A stretch of DNA of 64,000 nt from Oscillibacter valericigenes Sjm18-20 (GCA_000283575.1 AP012044.1:124001-188000); one strand, 5' to 3'; positions 35,175 to 44,510 are shown, numbered from the stretch's first letter. Made by a program: numbers and translations. Notes: generated by a model from the sequence alone, not told the origin.

Positions 35175-36001
35175 TACCTTGTCACCTCCAGCTTTAGCGG
35201 AAACGCCACAGTGGGCGCTGCCGTGCACACAAACTTGATTGCGTCTGCAAGGGTTTCCATCGTCTGCACCTTACTCAATGCACCAGCGTAGAGCTTGTTG
35301 GCGTCGTTATCGCTTCCGGGGTTGATGTCTACCTTGATACCCTCATCCGATTCCAGAATCCCCGGTACGCTGACCGTCTGCGTGTAGAATCCACCCGTGA
35401 CCGCCGTCCACGATACCGGCACCGTGCAGTAGAGCAGTTGGCTCGTGGCCGCCCCGATCTGCGCCGGGGTCAGCGGGTCGCTTCCGCCGGTGGCGTGACT
35501 CGAAGCGTGGACTGCCGCTGCCTTGCTGTTGATAAAATCATGTACTTCCTCCGCCAGCTTTGCCGTGGTGATACTGTTATCCGGAACCTGTCCGAGAATC
35601 ACCCCCGCGGTCACCCCGTCAACATACTTTTTTGTTGCCGGATGATAGTTTTCCGTCGGTGTAAACTCGGTTGTGTTGTCCTTTGTCAGAACATCCGCAA
35701 TATATGCTTTCAGAGCCAGTGCCGCTGCCTGCGGCCCGGAAACCGGCTTGTCTGCGTCCGCCGTGTCGTCCGCAGCCCCCAGCCCCACCTGCTCTTTTGT
35801 CACGGCGTGGGGGTTATCCGTCCGCGCTATGTAGGCATCCAGAGCCGGAAGCAGCACGTCGTTGAGGAACGCCTTGACCGCCTCCCCGCCCTCGTCGTAT
35901 TTGGCTTTCAGCTCCGCCGCCGTCAGGCCGCCTACGTCGTTGGGTTCGTCGTCCAGCGCCTGAATGATCTGCATATCCTTTTCAAATTTGCTCAATGCCA
36001 T
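35174..36001 (-). CDS. Tail fibre / appendage protein
   Basis: 275 residues. The middle contains NPHAVTKEQVGLGAADDTADADKPVSGPQAAAL and later HPATKKYVDGV, both common in phage tail fibre shafts, and HASSHATGGSDPLTPAQIGA, a collar or fibre repeat. The C-terminal 90 residues are beta-rich and may bind the receptor. It follows the portal gene by 12 bases. The call rests on these repeats only. Confidence 0.65.
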   Translation of the reverse strand: MALSKFEKDMQIIQALDDEPNDVGGLTAAELKAKYDEGGEAVKAFLNDVLLPALDAYIARTDNPHAVTKEQVGLGAADDTADADKPVSGPQAAALALKAYIADVLTKDNTTEFTPTENYHPATKKYVDGVTAGVILGQVPDNSITTAKLAEEVHDFINSKAAAVHASSHATGGSDPLTPAQIGAATSQLLYCTVPVSWTAVTGGFYTQTVSVPGILESDEGIKVDINPGSDNDANKLYAGALSKVQTMETLADAIKFVCTAAPTVAFPLKLEVTR

Positions 36002-36012
36002 ATCACTTCACC

Positions 36013-37680
36013 TCACATCGCCTGCGGGACGGTTCCCGTTTCGTTGATTTTCCGCTGCAATTCATGGTTCCCTCGCCCGCCCACCACGGGGGCGCTCTCG
36101 CCGTCGGCGGGCGGGCTTTCGGCGTTTGGAGCGCCGCCCTGCGGCTGTAACTGTGCTTGCTGCATGGTCTTAATCAGCGCTTCCCGGTCGGTAATGGACC
36201 CGGCGGGCAGCCGCTTCAAGTAGTCCACCGTGGAAATCTTGCCCTGCATCAGGAGATTGTCTAAAGTCTGCTGGCTTGCAATCTCCGACCAGTAAGAGGA
36301 ATTACCGACGTCCAGTTTGATTTGAAACGGCAGCTTCTTCAGAATGGAGAAGTCGAAGGAAATCACCAGTTTATCCGTGTCATAGGGGTTTGCGATCTGG
36401 ACGAACCGCGTCCCGTAATATTCGCCCATAAACTCCATGTAGATACGGCCCAAGTCCTCCACGCTCTGCAAAAGGTTCTGCTTTGTCAGCTCCATAGGCG
36501 TTGCCGCCGCCCGCTGCAAGGCAATAATCGCGGAGGTATTGTCCGGTCTGGTATCGCCCATTGCCACGTCGGACGCGCCGAGGAATTTCTGCGTGTAGCT
36601 GACGGCCAAATCAATAAACTGCGCGATCTGCGGGGAGATCGTGGCCGGGTCCACGATTTTGCTCACGTTTTCAACAGAGCCGTTCACGCCGATCGCCGCG
36701 CCCACCCGGTTGTCCCACTTGTTGATCCGCGTCTTATCGAAAACCACTTTCGGGTATGCCAGCGTCATGAGTGAAATCATGCTCATGGCGAACAGCTTAT
36801 TGACAAAAATCTGGTTGGGAATCAGCCCGGTAATCATGGCCTGCCCGTGGTAACAGTCCTGCACATAATCCCAATTCATCCACGTGACCGGGTACAGTTT
36901 CATGCCAAGGTCCCATTCCTCGCGGACCGTACATTCCCGGGTGCATTCGTAGCCGTGGATGGTCCCGGTCTTTTTGTCGCGCCACAAGCGCAGCAAAACC
37001 GTTACTTTCCCGCCGCCCAAGCGGTCAAGATTGCTGTCGGAGAGGTTTTCCTTGTCGTCCGGCTGGATCAGGCTTTCCGCGTCGCTCTCCGAAACCCCGT
37101 TTGCAACAGCCCGGTCAACAGCGTCCTCCACCAGCATCCGCCGGTCGATGATTATAAACGGCTGGGACTGCACCTCCCGGCTGTTGGGGTTTCCGAAGGT
37201 CACCTGCGTGTTTTGCAAAACCTCCGTGCGAATGGCGCCTTTCGCCGTCTGCCCGATATCCGTATCCGGGTCAAAATAGGTATACGTGCAGCCGTCCGCG
37301 TCCACCGCGGCATTCCGGGCGAACTCCCGGACGCAGGAGCCGATGTTGTTCATCTCGAAGATATTGGCAAACTGATCGTTGATGATATCCGTCAGAACTT
37401 CCATGGTGTGGGGGTCCCGCTCGCCGGTGGACGGCATATTTTCCGCATGGAGCTTCAGGTTGTCCGTGGACACGTTTGCCACGGAGAACAGGACCACCCG
37501 CTTTAAAAAGTTGAATACGGGGGTTGGGAGGCCATTGGATTTCACGCCCTCCCACTGCTTTCCAATGAAAAAGTTTTCGTTGGTCTCCACCGTCCGGTAC
37601 AGTTCGATTCCGTTGTTGAAATCCAGCCCTGCGCGGTACTCCTTGTATACGCCCTGGGGAGTCGGATTGAAATTTTTCAC
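36013..37680 (-). CDS. Portal protein
   Basis: 555 residues from GTG 37680 with GGAGG seven bases upstream. Features of P22-type portals: an N-terminal NFFIGKQWEGVKSNGLPTPVFNFLKR segment, a central wing with YTYFDPDTD, and the crown side with MGDTRPDNTSAIIALQRAAATPMELTKQNL, followed by a Gln-rich C-terminal tail. It forms the dodecameric ring through which DNA enters and leaves the head. The gene lies after the large terminase and the propeller protein instead of directly after the terminase. Confidence 0.85.
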   Translation of the reverse strand: MKNFNPTPQGVYKEYRAGLDFNNGIELYRTVETNENFFIGKQWEGVKSNGLPTPVFNFLKRVVLFSVANVSTDNLKLHAENMPSTGERDPHTMEVLTDIINDQFANIFEMNNIGSCVREFARNAAVDADGCTYTYFDPDTDIGQTAKGAIRTEVLQNTQVTFGNPNSREVQSQPFIIIDRRMLVEDAVDRAVANGVSESDAESLIQPDDKENLSDSNLDRLGGGKVTVLLRLWRDKKTGTIHGYECTRECTVREEWDLGMKLYPVTWMNWDYVQDCYHGQAMITGLIPNQIFVNKLFAMSMISLMTLAYPKVVFDKTRINKWDNRVGAAIGVNGSVENVSKIVDPATISPQIAQFIDLAVSYTQKFLGASDVAMGDTRPDNTSAIIALQRAAATPMELTKQNLLQSVEDLGRIYMEFMGEYYGTRFVQIANPYDTDKLVISFDFSILKKLPFQIKLDVGNSSYWSEIASQQTLDNLLMQGKISTVDYLKRLPAGSITDREALIKTMQQAQLQPQGGAPNAESPPADGESAPVVGGRGNHELQRKINETGTVPQAM

Positions 37681-37693
37681 GCTTTCGCCTCCA

Positions 37694-39511
37694 TCATTTC
37701 ACGTTCCCGGAATACCGCAGCTGTACATCCGCCTGTAAGATTGTCGCCGTTGCCGTGGCGCTGCTGCTCTCAAACACCAGCTTATAAAAGGTCGCCTTTT
37801 TCACTTTCAGCTTGATCCGCTTCACCTGGGGCTTGCGGTTCGTGTTGAACGAAAAATGGCTGTAATCCACATGCGAGAAAGTCGCCATGTTCGCGGAGAC
37901 AACTTTTTCCGGGTAATCGCTGCGCCGGTTGCTCTCCGCGGAAACCAGCACCCGCGCCCCGTCCTCCGGCTGGATGGAGACAAACACCAGCGTGGAATAT
38001 TTCCGCATCCACTCTTTTCCAAGGTCCATGGAGCCGGTCGCCGCCCGTGCGTCGATGGCGGCTCCATCGTCGTTCCGGTATTGCCGGGAAATATGGCGGA
38101 CCTTGCCGTCAGAGTCAAAAGCAAGCACTTTCCCGCCGCATTTAAGCACCTGCGCCGCCGGTATGCCACTGTACCGATACCACGCATCATTCGCGTAGTT
38201 CAGAATCAAGGCGCTGCTGCCGTGGCAAAACCAGAATTCGTAATTGTCCCGGTCATTGAATGTCACAACCTGGGACAGATCCATAGCGCTTATGGTGGAC
38301 CACACCCGGTCACTGATCCGCTTGGCCGTCCGCTCGTCCGAAACCAGATTCCCGGAGGAAGACGTGGATTTCCACTCGTAAATACTGCTGGAACACAGGG
38401 AAAGGGGGTTGTTCTCCACAAGGCGGACCTGCCCCACAGCCTCATTCCCCAGCTCCCGGTTGACGGGGGTACAATAGAACGCCGCCGCCACGCTGGAATC
38501 GTCCAGCGTGGCAATCCCATACTGGCAGGAATAGACGCTGTTGGTCTTATACACCACCAGTCGGGAGTAGTGGCGGACCAGCGCCGTGATCGGCGTGTTA
38601 CTCTCGCCCACGGACATTTCGTAAAGATCGGGGAAATACTCCGCCGTGGGGTTTCCATCGTAGTCAAGGCCGGAATAGATCGTCTTGTTGGTCCCGTCTC
38701 CGTAGAGAAACACGCGGGTATCCGTACTGCCGTTGAACGTCTCGCAAAAGTGCATTCCGGTAACTTCCGCCCGTGCACCGTCCCCTTTCCGATAGGTGAC
38801 GGTGACGGTGTTGGTCCCCTTTGCGGGGGCGCTGGCAAACGTCAGCTTTCCGGCGCTCAAATTGGTGGTGTAGGTAACGCTGGTCCCGGAAACCTCTGTC
38901 ACGGCGGAAATGCCGGTTTCCGGCAGCTGAAAGGCCGTGGCCGTTCCGTCCGGGGAGAATTTCACCTTGCGCAGCCCGTTCAGCCGATTCACCGGCTGAA
39001 GCGTCGTTCCGTCCCCGGACGGAGTGGTCGCGGTTTGAACGATGGGGACATATCCGACCACATCCGAAAATTCCGTACCGTCCGTGCCGCCCCATGCCCT
39101 GTACTCATGCCCGTTCAGCAGATACACTTTACCGCCGAACCCGAAAAAAGAGGTTTTGTCCTGTGTGCAGGTTCCGACCGCCGAAGCGGTCCAGTCCGCG
39201 GGGTTTACTTTGAAAATCACACCGCCGAACGCGCACAAAAGTGTCTCAGAGGCCCCTACGATCCCGCTCCATGCCCCGGAAAACACCGGCGCATCCGTGG
39301 ACGCTGTGTTGCCGGAAACGGCACACCACGCATCCCACGCGGTCCGCAGGTCAAGAACCGTCGCGCTTCCGGGCCGTACCTGCAAATGCCCGTCCATGGT
39401 AATTCTGAAATTCCGAAGCTCTGACAATTCACCGTTCTTGATTTTGGTGTCTCCGTCCGGGTTTTCGTTCAGCCCCAGAAACTTTTTAATTGTCAGAATG
39501 GAACTCGCCAT
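37694..39511 (-). CDS. Propeller-like head-tail or tail hub protein
   Basis: 605 residues with GGAGGG upstream of ATG 39511. It begins ILTIKKFLGLNENPDGDTKIKNGELSELRNF and contains many short beta repeats (FGGKVYLLNGHEYRAWGG, LVVYKTNSVYSCQYGIATL, HGSSALILNYANDAWYRYSG). The pattern is that of beta-propeller tail proteins such as the P22 gp10-like stabilisation protein or tubular protein B of podoviruses. Position next to the portal supports a structural role in the tail stub. The exact family is inferred. Confidence 0.55.
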   Translation of the reverse strand: MASSILTIKKFLGLNENPDGDTKIKNGELSELRNFRITMDGHLQVRPGSATVLDLRTAWDAWCAVSGNTASTDAPVFSGAWSGIVGASETLLCAFGGVIFKVNPADWTASAVGTCTQDKTSFFGFGGKVYLLNGHEYRAWGGTDGTEFSDVVGYVPIVQTATTPSGDGTTLQPVNRLNGLRKVKFSPDGTATAFQLPETGISAVTEVSGTSVTYTTNLSAGKLTFASAPAKGTNTVTVTYRKGDGARAEVTGMHFCETFNGSTDTRVFLYGDGTNKTIYSGLDYDGNPTAEYFPDLYEMSVGESNTPITALVRHYSRLVVYKTNSVYSCQYGIATLDDSSVAAAFYCTPVNRELGNEAVGQVRLVENNPLSLCSSSIYEWKSTSSSGNLVSDERTAKRISDRVWSTISAMDLSQVVTFNDRDNYEFWFCHGSSALILNYANDAWYRYSGIPAAQVLKCGGKVLAFDSDGKVRHISRQYRNDDGAAIDARAATGSMDLGKEWMRKYSTLVFVSIQPEDGARVLVSAESNRRSDYPEKVVSANMATFSHVDYSHFSFNTNRKPQVKRIKLKVKKATFYKLVFESSSATATATILQADVQLRYSGNVK

Positions 39512-39514
39512 GCC

Positions 39515-40909
39515 TTACCCTCCGTAATTCAAGTAGGAGGCGTCGCACTCGCCGCCGGTCATCGCCTCGTCATAATCCGTCCCGCCGTCGCCCAATACCT
39601 CCGGTTCCTGCGCCACCATCTTCTGCGCCCCCATGACCCGGGTCACGGCAAAATAACGGAGCGCGTCGCAAATATGCGTAATGTCGTGAGGCTCCGTGGC
39701 ACAGTCCGAGGGGTTTTTCTCGTCGTGCTGAATGGCCGGGAGGTTCCGAAGCAGCCCCACGCATTCATCCGTCACCAAAAGACCGGGCCGGTCCTTTTCG
39801 GTGCGCATGGGCTTCAGCAGCTCTTTCAGTGCCATCCAGCCTTGAATCCGGTTGTTGCTGGCCTTGATGATGCCGACGCCGTTTTCCATAAAGATTTCCG
39901 CCATGGTCTTTCCGCTGTCCTTCTGGCGGTTCCACATATCCGGGGGAGCAATGGTAAATTCAATCCGCTCCGTGGGCGGAGTCAGACTGTTCATCAGAGC
40001 TGCAGCTGCAGAGACGATCAGATTACTTTGCTGCACCTCCCGGTACACATAGCACCGCCCGTCAAAATCCACCGCAATCCATAGACACGCGAACCTGTCA
40101 AGGCCGTAGTCAAACGCCCGGTATTTCTTCCATTCCTGCGGGACGCGGACGAACGATTTCAGCATATGCGTCTCTTTTCGGAACTCTGGGAAGAAGACGC
40201 CGGAAAGCGTGTTCCAGTCCCCGTATCGCCACGCCTGCCGCACGTCGTCTGGCAGCGTGTCCAGCATATTCAGGTATCCGGGAGAGCCTTTCAGCAAATC
40301 CGGGTTGTCGTCCACCGTGGCCTGAATAAAGCGGTAATCCTCCGCCCGCTCTCCGTCCCGGTACTCCCGGTCTATGAACAGCCGCTTGACCCACAGATGC
40401 CCGATTCCTCCGGGGTTGCAGGTGAGATACATTCGCCGGGGGATGTTGGATGTTCCGCGCAGGCAAGCACCCAGGATGCGAAACTGGGCCTCCGTGAACT
40501 GGGTTGCCTCGTCAATAAAGATCCAGTCAAACTCCTGCCCCTGATATTCAAGGTCCGAACCGGTGTCGTAATGTCCAAATTTGATGGTGGAGCCGTTGGC
40601 AAACTGCATGATGTGGGCCTGCTGGTTGTAGCTTGCGATCTGCATGGGAACCATCTGAATGATGGGAGTTATCAGGGAGTTTTCCATATCCGGGTAGTGC
40701 TTCCGAATGATTAGAATACGGATGCCGGGATAGGTCAGCGCACCGCCTACGGACTTTACGCGGATCGCGTGGCTCTTGCCTCCGCCTCTCGCGCCGCCGT
40801 AGCATACATACAGCTCACGGGCCTGATAAAACTGCTTTTGCTTTTCATTGGCGTGTCCAAAGTTCATGTTGAACACGCCGCCCGCTTTGCTGAAATTCCT
40901 GTATGCCAA
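39515..40909 (-). CDS. Terminase large subunit
   Basis: 464 residues from a TTG at 40909 with AAAGGTG six bases upstream; GTG 40918 overlaps that ribosome site. Walker A GGARGGGKS near residues 38-46, Walker B WIFIDEA near 129-135 and the coupling motif LTCNPGG make the ATPase; the C-terminal RNase H-like nuclease has Asp in AFDYGLDRF, and later Asp residues. It packages DNA into the head together with the small subunit and the portal. Confidence 0.93.
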   Translation of the reverse strand: MAYRNFSKAGGVFNMNFGHANEKQKQFYQARELYVCYGGARGGGKSHAIRVKSVGGALTYPGIRILIIRKHYPDMENSLITPIIQMVPMQIASYNQQAHIMQFANGSTIKFGHYDTGSDLEYQGQEFDWIFIDEATQFTEAQFRILGACLRGTSNIPRRMYLTCNPGGIGHLWVKRLFIDREYRDGERAEDYRFIQATVDDNPDLLKGSPGYLNMLDTLPDDVRQAWRYGDWNTLSGVFFPEFRKETHMLKSFVRVPQEWKKYRAFDYGLDRFACLWIAVDFDGRCYVYREVQQSNLIVSAAAALMNSLTPPTERIEFTIAPPDMWNRQKDSGKTMAEIFMENGVGIIKASNNRIQGWMALKELLKPMRTEKDRPGLLVTDECVGLLRNLPAIQHDEKNPSDCATEPHDITHICDALRYFAVTRVMGAQKMVAQEPEVLGDGGTDYDEAMTGGECDASYLNYGG

Positions 40910-40969
40910 TGCGCTCACCTTTCCAGATATCCCAATCAGGGGGCCATTGCGGCCCCCTGATGCTGTTGA

Positions 40970-42025
40970 TTATTCGTATGCCTTGGTTCCCTCGATGCCG
41001 ACGCCGCCGTCCTTCATGCCGATGGCACGCATGGTCTGGCCCTCGGTCAGAGTCACAGGGGCCGTGTATACTTCGGCGGTGGTCGAGTAGCGGGGATTCG
41101 TGCCGTCGGTGGTGTACTTGAAAACCACGCCGGGAACTGCGGTGATGGTGACTTCATGGCTTGCAATAGCCATAACCGGAGCCGCCAGAATCGCGGTGGC
41201 GTTTCCACACACGGCAATGCCGTCGCCCTTGGTCCCCAGCACAAAGCTGTCGTAGTAGGTCACGCCCTGCACCACGGGGCCGGAGTAGCCCTGCACCTTG
41301 GGCAGAATGTCGTACTTCTGGAGCTTCACAGGGTCAACCGTACTGCCCTTGTACTTGATGAAGAAATAGACGCCGGCGGGCATATATCTGGTGGGGATGG
41401 GCTTGACCTTGTTGCCGTCGAACTCGCCGACAACACCCCTGGTCAAAGCCTCTTTGCCCAGCGCGTCCACGCCCAGCCAATCCGGGTTCTGCTTCAGGGC
41501 CTTGTAATACTTCGTACCGATGTACAGGGTCCGATTCTCCAGTGGGACCAGATTGTCCGTCATAGATGCGCCCGCGTCGAGAATCAAGCCGCCGATGGTG
41601 GATTTCGTGGGCTCGGTAGGCTCCAATATCTGAATATTCCCGCCCATGCACCACTTCTTGATACGCCGCTTGTCCATTCCGGGGATCGTCACCTCATCCA
41701 GTTCCCGCCGCAGCGCCTTGGCGGCGGACTTCTCAATGGCCTGATCCGTTCCGTCCAGTGCGTCGATGGTGAAGCTGAACGCGGGGGCGCATTCGCAGGT
41801 CATTTCCTGCAAGGTGTCGCCCACATCGTGTACCTCGCCAAAACGATTGCTGCCGGTCCGGTTATACTCCGTCTCGGGGACGGTATTCACGGAGCCGATG
41901 CGGATAGTCTTGCTGTTGGGGCCGACGAACGTATATTCGTGGCCGCAGTCCGCGTCCGTGATAGACGCTTTCTTAAACCGCTCCGCGATTTTGGTTGCAT
42001 ACTTCGTTGCATAATTAACTGCCAT
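40970..42025 (-). CDS. Major capsid protein with C-terminal chitobiase-like domain
   Basis: 351 residues with GAGAGG upstream. Residues 1-280 look like an HK97-fold capsid of the N4-gp56 kind: KIAERFKKASITDADC, then RTLYIGTKYYKALKQNPDWLG and a YYDSFVLGTKGDGIAVCGN end. Residues about 282-351 are a separate Ig-like domain: SHEVTITAVPGVVFKYTTDG-TNP, Y-x-x-PVTL and IGMKDG match the chitobiase / beta-hexosaminidase C-terminal domain. It follows the scaffold gene, the usual capsid position. The extra domain should be displayed on the head surface and may bind sugars. Confidence 0.8.
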   Translation of the reverse strand: MAVNYATKYATKIAERFKKASITDADCGHEYTFVGPNSKTIRIGSVNTVPETEYNRTGSNRFGEVHDVGDTLQEMTCECAPAFSFTIDALDGTDQAIEKSAAKALRRELDEVTIPGMDKRRIKKWCMGGNIQILEPTEPTKSTIGGLILDAGASMTDNLVPLENRTLYIGTKYYKALKQNPDWLGVDALGKEALTRGVVGEFDGNKVKPIPTRYMPAGVYFFIKYKGSTVDPVKLQKYDILPKVQGYSGPVVQGVTYYDSFVLGTKGDGIAVCGNATAILAAPVMAIASHEVTITAVPGVVFKYTTDGTNPRYSTTAEVYTAPVTLTEGQTMRAIGMKDGGVGIEGTKAYE

Positions 42026-42060
42026 AAATAATCCTCTCTTTCGTTATGAGGACGCGCATA

Positions 42061-43017
42061 TCAGGAATCCCAGCCCTCCAAAAACGGGTCTTTTGTCTTG
42101 CCTTCCGCCCCGGCGGTCTTCATGCTGCCGGTGGAGCGCCCCGCGTTTTTGGCATTCTGTTCCTTTGCCGCGGAATCCTGTTTTACCCGTTCCGCCTCCG
42201 CAAGAGCCTGTTTTTCCCGCCACAGAGCATAGGCGACAACCAGCGGCTGCCCCTGCTTCACGGCGCCCCAGACCTCTTGGGGGATAGAATTCACGTCCTT
42301 TGCCGCAGCCGGGAATGTCTTTTGAAACTCCGCGATATCGGCGTTTCGCCGTTCCTCTGCGGACTTTTCCTCTTGTACCGCCTGCTGGGCGGCGGTCTTC
42401 TTTTCGGCCTCCGCGGCCTCTTTTGCCAAAACGGCGCTCTCCCGGTCTTCCAGATCAACCGCACGCTTCGCCTCGTCGTCGCTCATGCCGGAGGACTTCT
42501 TTGCCGCTGTTCGCACAAAGGCAATGTACTGATCCACGGTCATTCCGGCCTGTTTCGCCATCTGCGTAAACATTTCCATGACCGGCTTTGCTGCGTCGTA
42601 TCTCTCCCGCACCCGGTCATAGTCAAGGCCCTTCTGAGCAAGAGCGGTTATCTCCTGCTCGTTCACGGTCTTTTCCTCGTCCAAATGCCGCAGCGTCCAT
42701 GTCTTGGGGGTCTCCGGCGCAGGTTTCGCGGGTTCCTCCGGTGCGGGTTTCGCGGATTCATCCGGTTTTTCGGGTTTTACGGGTTGTTCGGGTTTCTCCG
42801 TTGAGGGCTTCTCCGACGCTGCGCTTGCGTCCGGCTTCTCAGCCGCGTCCTGAGTGGGCTCCTGTGTCTCGGACTCCGGGGTTTCGTCTGTACTGCTCTT
42901 CGGGCTTTCGGCTTCCGTGGTTTCGGAGCTTTCTGCGCCGTCCGTATCCCATCCGCTCAAAAATGCGTCCGTGGTCTCGGTGCTTTCCTCGGCGGGGGTT
43001 GTATTCTCATTCTCCAT
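42061..43017 (-). CDS. Scaffold protein
   Basis: 318 residues, highly charged. Residues 20-110 are an acidic Pro/Glu/Ser/Thr/Lys tract, 110-215 a helical region with EEKTVNEQEITALAQKGLDYDRV, and 215-300 a long Ala/Glu/Lys helix. DAFLSGWD near residue 18 and DPFLEGWD at the very C-terminus are near copies of one motif. Position directly before the capsid gene and the composition fit a head scaffold that leaves or is cut before packaging. No protease gene is visible. Confidence 0.7.
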   Translation of the reverse strand: MENENTTPAEESTETTDAFLSGWDTDGAESSETTEAESPKSSTDETPESETQEPTQDAAEKPDASAASEKPSTEKPEQPVKPEKPDESAKPAPEEPAKPAPETPKTWTLRHLDEEKTVNEQEITALAQKGLDYDRVRERYDAAKPVMEMFTQMAKQAGMTVDQYIAFVRTAAKKSSGMSDDEAKRAVDLEDRESAVLAKEAAEAEKKTAAQQAVQEEKSAEERRNADIAEFQKTFPAAAKDVNSIPQEVWGAVKQGQPLVVAYALWREKQALAEAERVKQDSAAKEQNAKNAGRSTGSMKTAGAEGKTKDPFLEGWDS

Positions 43018-43091
43018 GAAATCACCTTTCCCCGGCTGGTCTGCCGGTTCGTATTAACCGCGGCTGGTCTGCCGCGTGTGACAAAATAAAA

Positions 43092-43130
43092 AGCGCCAAA
43101 AGCAGGGGTTCCCCCCTTACTTCTGGCGCT
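43092..43130 (-). terminator. Terminator inside the late operon, before the scaffold gene
   Basis: AGCGCCA (43092-43098) and TGGCGCT (43124-43130) close a longer imperfect stem with a GGGG/CCCC part inside, and on the minus strand TTTTTATTTTG follows. It could reduce expression of downstream structural genes or require an antiterminator. Confidence 0.65.
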
Positions 43131-43145
43131 GAACGCTCTAGCTTG

Positions 43146-43337
43146 TTATGAAATTTTCTCTCCGGTCAGCGGAAACGGCTTCCCGGCTTCCAGCTCTCTC
43201 CCATTCCATATGGCCGGGAACCATTCTGACTTGCAAGCCCTGCAATACACCGGTACCCGATACATTGTGGAGGTTCGGCCGATCTTAATCAGCCGCCGGC
43301 GGCAGCAGGGGCAAGTGTACCACCCACCCGTCACCAT
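43146..43337 (-). CDS. Small zinc-ribbon protein
   Basis: 63 residues. Two Cys pairs, CPCC near residue 9 and CRAC near 32, with basic residues between them, form a zinc ribbon of the Com / cysteine-rich KTR type. It overlaps the upstream gene by 7 bases. Such small proteins are common before phage structural genes; an RNA- or DNA-binding regulatory role is inferred. Confidence 0.65.
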   Translation of the reverse strand: MVTGGWYTCPCCRRRLIKIGRTSTMYRVPVYCRACKSEWFPAIWNGRELEAGKPFPLTGEKIS

Positions 43338-43741
43338 ACCGCAAACTCCCCGTACTCAATTCCGCCGTACACATCTTCCACCTGCTCTGCTTCCGCCTTG
43401 GAAAGCCGCGCCGAAATGGCGGAAAGTGCCGTATCTCCGATTCTGCTGAAGTACGCAGCAAGGCCGCTGTCCTGTGCCTCAATGGCGATCAATGCGGATG
43501 CCAGATAATAGGGCAAAACGCCCGACACAACCGCGTTGTCCAGCCCGATTTCGTCCTCCATCGCTGTTACGCGGACATAAGGCTCTCCAACCGCCAGACT
43601 TACACGGGCGAGAATCGAGTCCAGAATATCCGGCGTCCTCACCAGGTATTCCTTCGTGTCGGTGGTAATGGTCGCGCCGGTGGACTCGTTTTGCTCGTCC
43701 ATCAGACGAATAGCCTTGTCAAACACGTCCTGAACTTTCAC
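43331..43741 (-). CDS. Phage hypothetical protein of the head module
   Basis: 136 residues from GTG 43741, overlapping the upstream stop. Mostly helical, with KVQDVFDKAIRLMDEQNES at the start and PYYLASALIAIEAQDSGLAAYFSRIGD in the middle. The pattern resembles small head-tail connector or adaptor proteins, where an N-terminal helix pair is followed by a core helix, but I cannot name a family with confidence. Its place before the scaffold gene is odd for a connector. Confidence 0.45.
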   Translation of the reverse strand: MKVQDVFDKAIRLMDEQNESTGATITTDTKEYLVRTPDILDSILARVSLAVGEPYVRVTAMEDEIGLDNAVVSGVLPYYLASALIAIEAQDSGLAAYFSRIGDTALSAISARLSKAEAEQVEDVYGGIEYGEFAVW

Positions 43742-43983
43742 AGCGAATCACCCTTTTTCTCGACTACGCCGTATGTCATGATGTTCTCAATGCCCTCGTC
43801 CACGCTTCCCGGCGCGGGCTTCGGGGCCTCTGGGTCGGTTGTTGGCGGGCCATCGCCCGGACGCGCACATGGCGCGGCTTTCACCTCTGCCAGACGCAGG
43901 CGCGTGTAGCACAGTATGGAAACCAGCAAAACGATCAGCAGGGCTAAGATACACGCCAAAATCGCAATTTCCAAAATCCGCAT
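43738..43983 (-). CDS. Single-pass membrane protein
   Basis: 81 residues with GGAGG upstream of ATG 43983. One hydrophobic helix (about residues 3-26), then a basic short loop, a Pro-rich segment (about 40-60) and a charged end. No family was recognised. It lies directly downstream of the small terminase candidate. Confidence 0.6.
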   Translation of the reverse strand: MRILEIAILACILALLIVLLVSILCYTRLRLAEVKAAPCARPGDGPPTTDPEAPKPAPGSVDEGIENIMTYGVVEKKGDSL

Positions 43984-43995
43984 ATCCCGCCTCCG

Positions 43996-44394
43996 TCACT
44001 TGAAGTCCGAATCGTCCATTCCCTTGCCAAAGTTTACATTCACGGAAATGTCCTGCTTTGCCTCTACCTTGTCCTGATACCCGCCGAAACGCGGCTGCTT
44101 ATTCAGGAAAATTCCACGGGTCACCATGCCCTTTTCCTGATAGCGTGGATCTGTCTCGATCTGGTTTTGAATGCGCAGATACGCCATCTGCGCCGTGTCC
44201 TTGAAATCCGGGCAGCGTGTTCCGTCATACCAGCGCCGCAGCGTGGTAATCGTGACGTTCAGATACAGCGCAAGCCCGGCTTCGCCGTATAAAACGCCGC
44301 CTTCATCGCACATCCTGAAATACTCGTCGCACTTCGATTTCAAGATTTCGACAGTCGCATAGTCCCGCTGTCCGGTATTTTTCTTTTTCGCCAT
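43996..44394 (-). CDS. Terminase small subunit (candidate)
   Basis: 132 residues. After a lysine-rich start, YATVEILKSKCDEYFRMC and LALYLNVTITTLRRWYDGTRCPDF form an HTH suited to binding the packaging site, then a helix (MAYLRIQNQIETDPRYQEKG) and a tail with GIFLNKQPRFGGYQDK, a segment typical of small terminases. It is the first gene of the late operon, a standard place for TerS, though the large subunit lies four genes and 3 kb downstream. Confidence 0.75.
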   Translation of the reverse strand: MAKKKNTGQRDYATVEILKSKCDEYFRMCDEGGVLYGEAGLALYLNVTITTLRRWYDGTRCPDFKDTAQMAYLRIQNQIETDPRYQEKGMVTRGIFLNKQPRFGGYQDKVEAKQDISVNVNFGKGMDDSDFK

Positions 44395-44510
44395 GCTCCC
44401 GCCACCTTTCTGAAAATGCTTTCCTTACCCGCTCCCGAAAGGGGAATCGTCCTGTTACTGCCGCCACGGGGCCCGGGCGGCGGAGAAAATTTCCATTTAT
44501 ACCTAATCGC

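Noticed and set aside
39852..40084. Plus-strand frames inside the large terminase gene
   Set aside because: No start signal and the terminase motifs on the minus strand fully explain the sequence.
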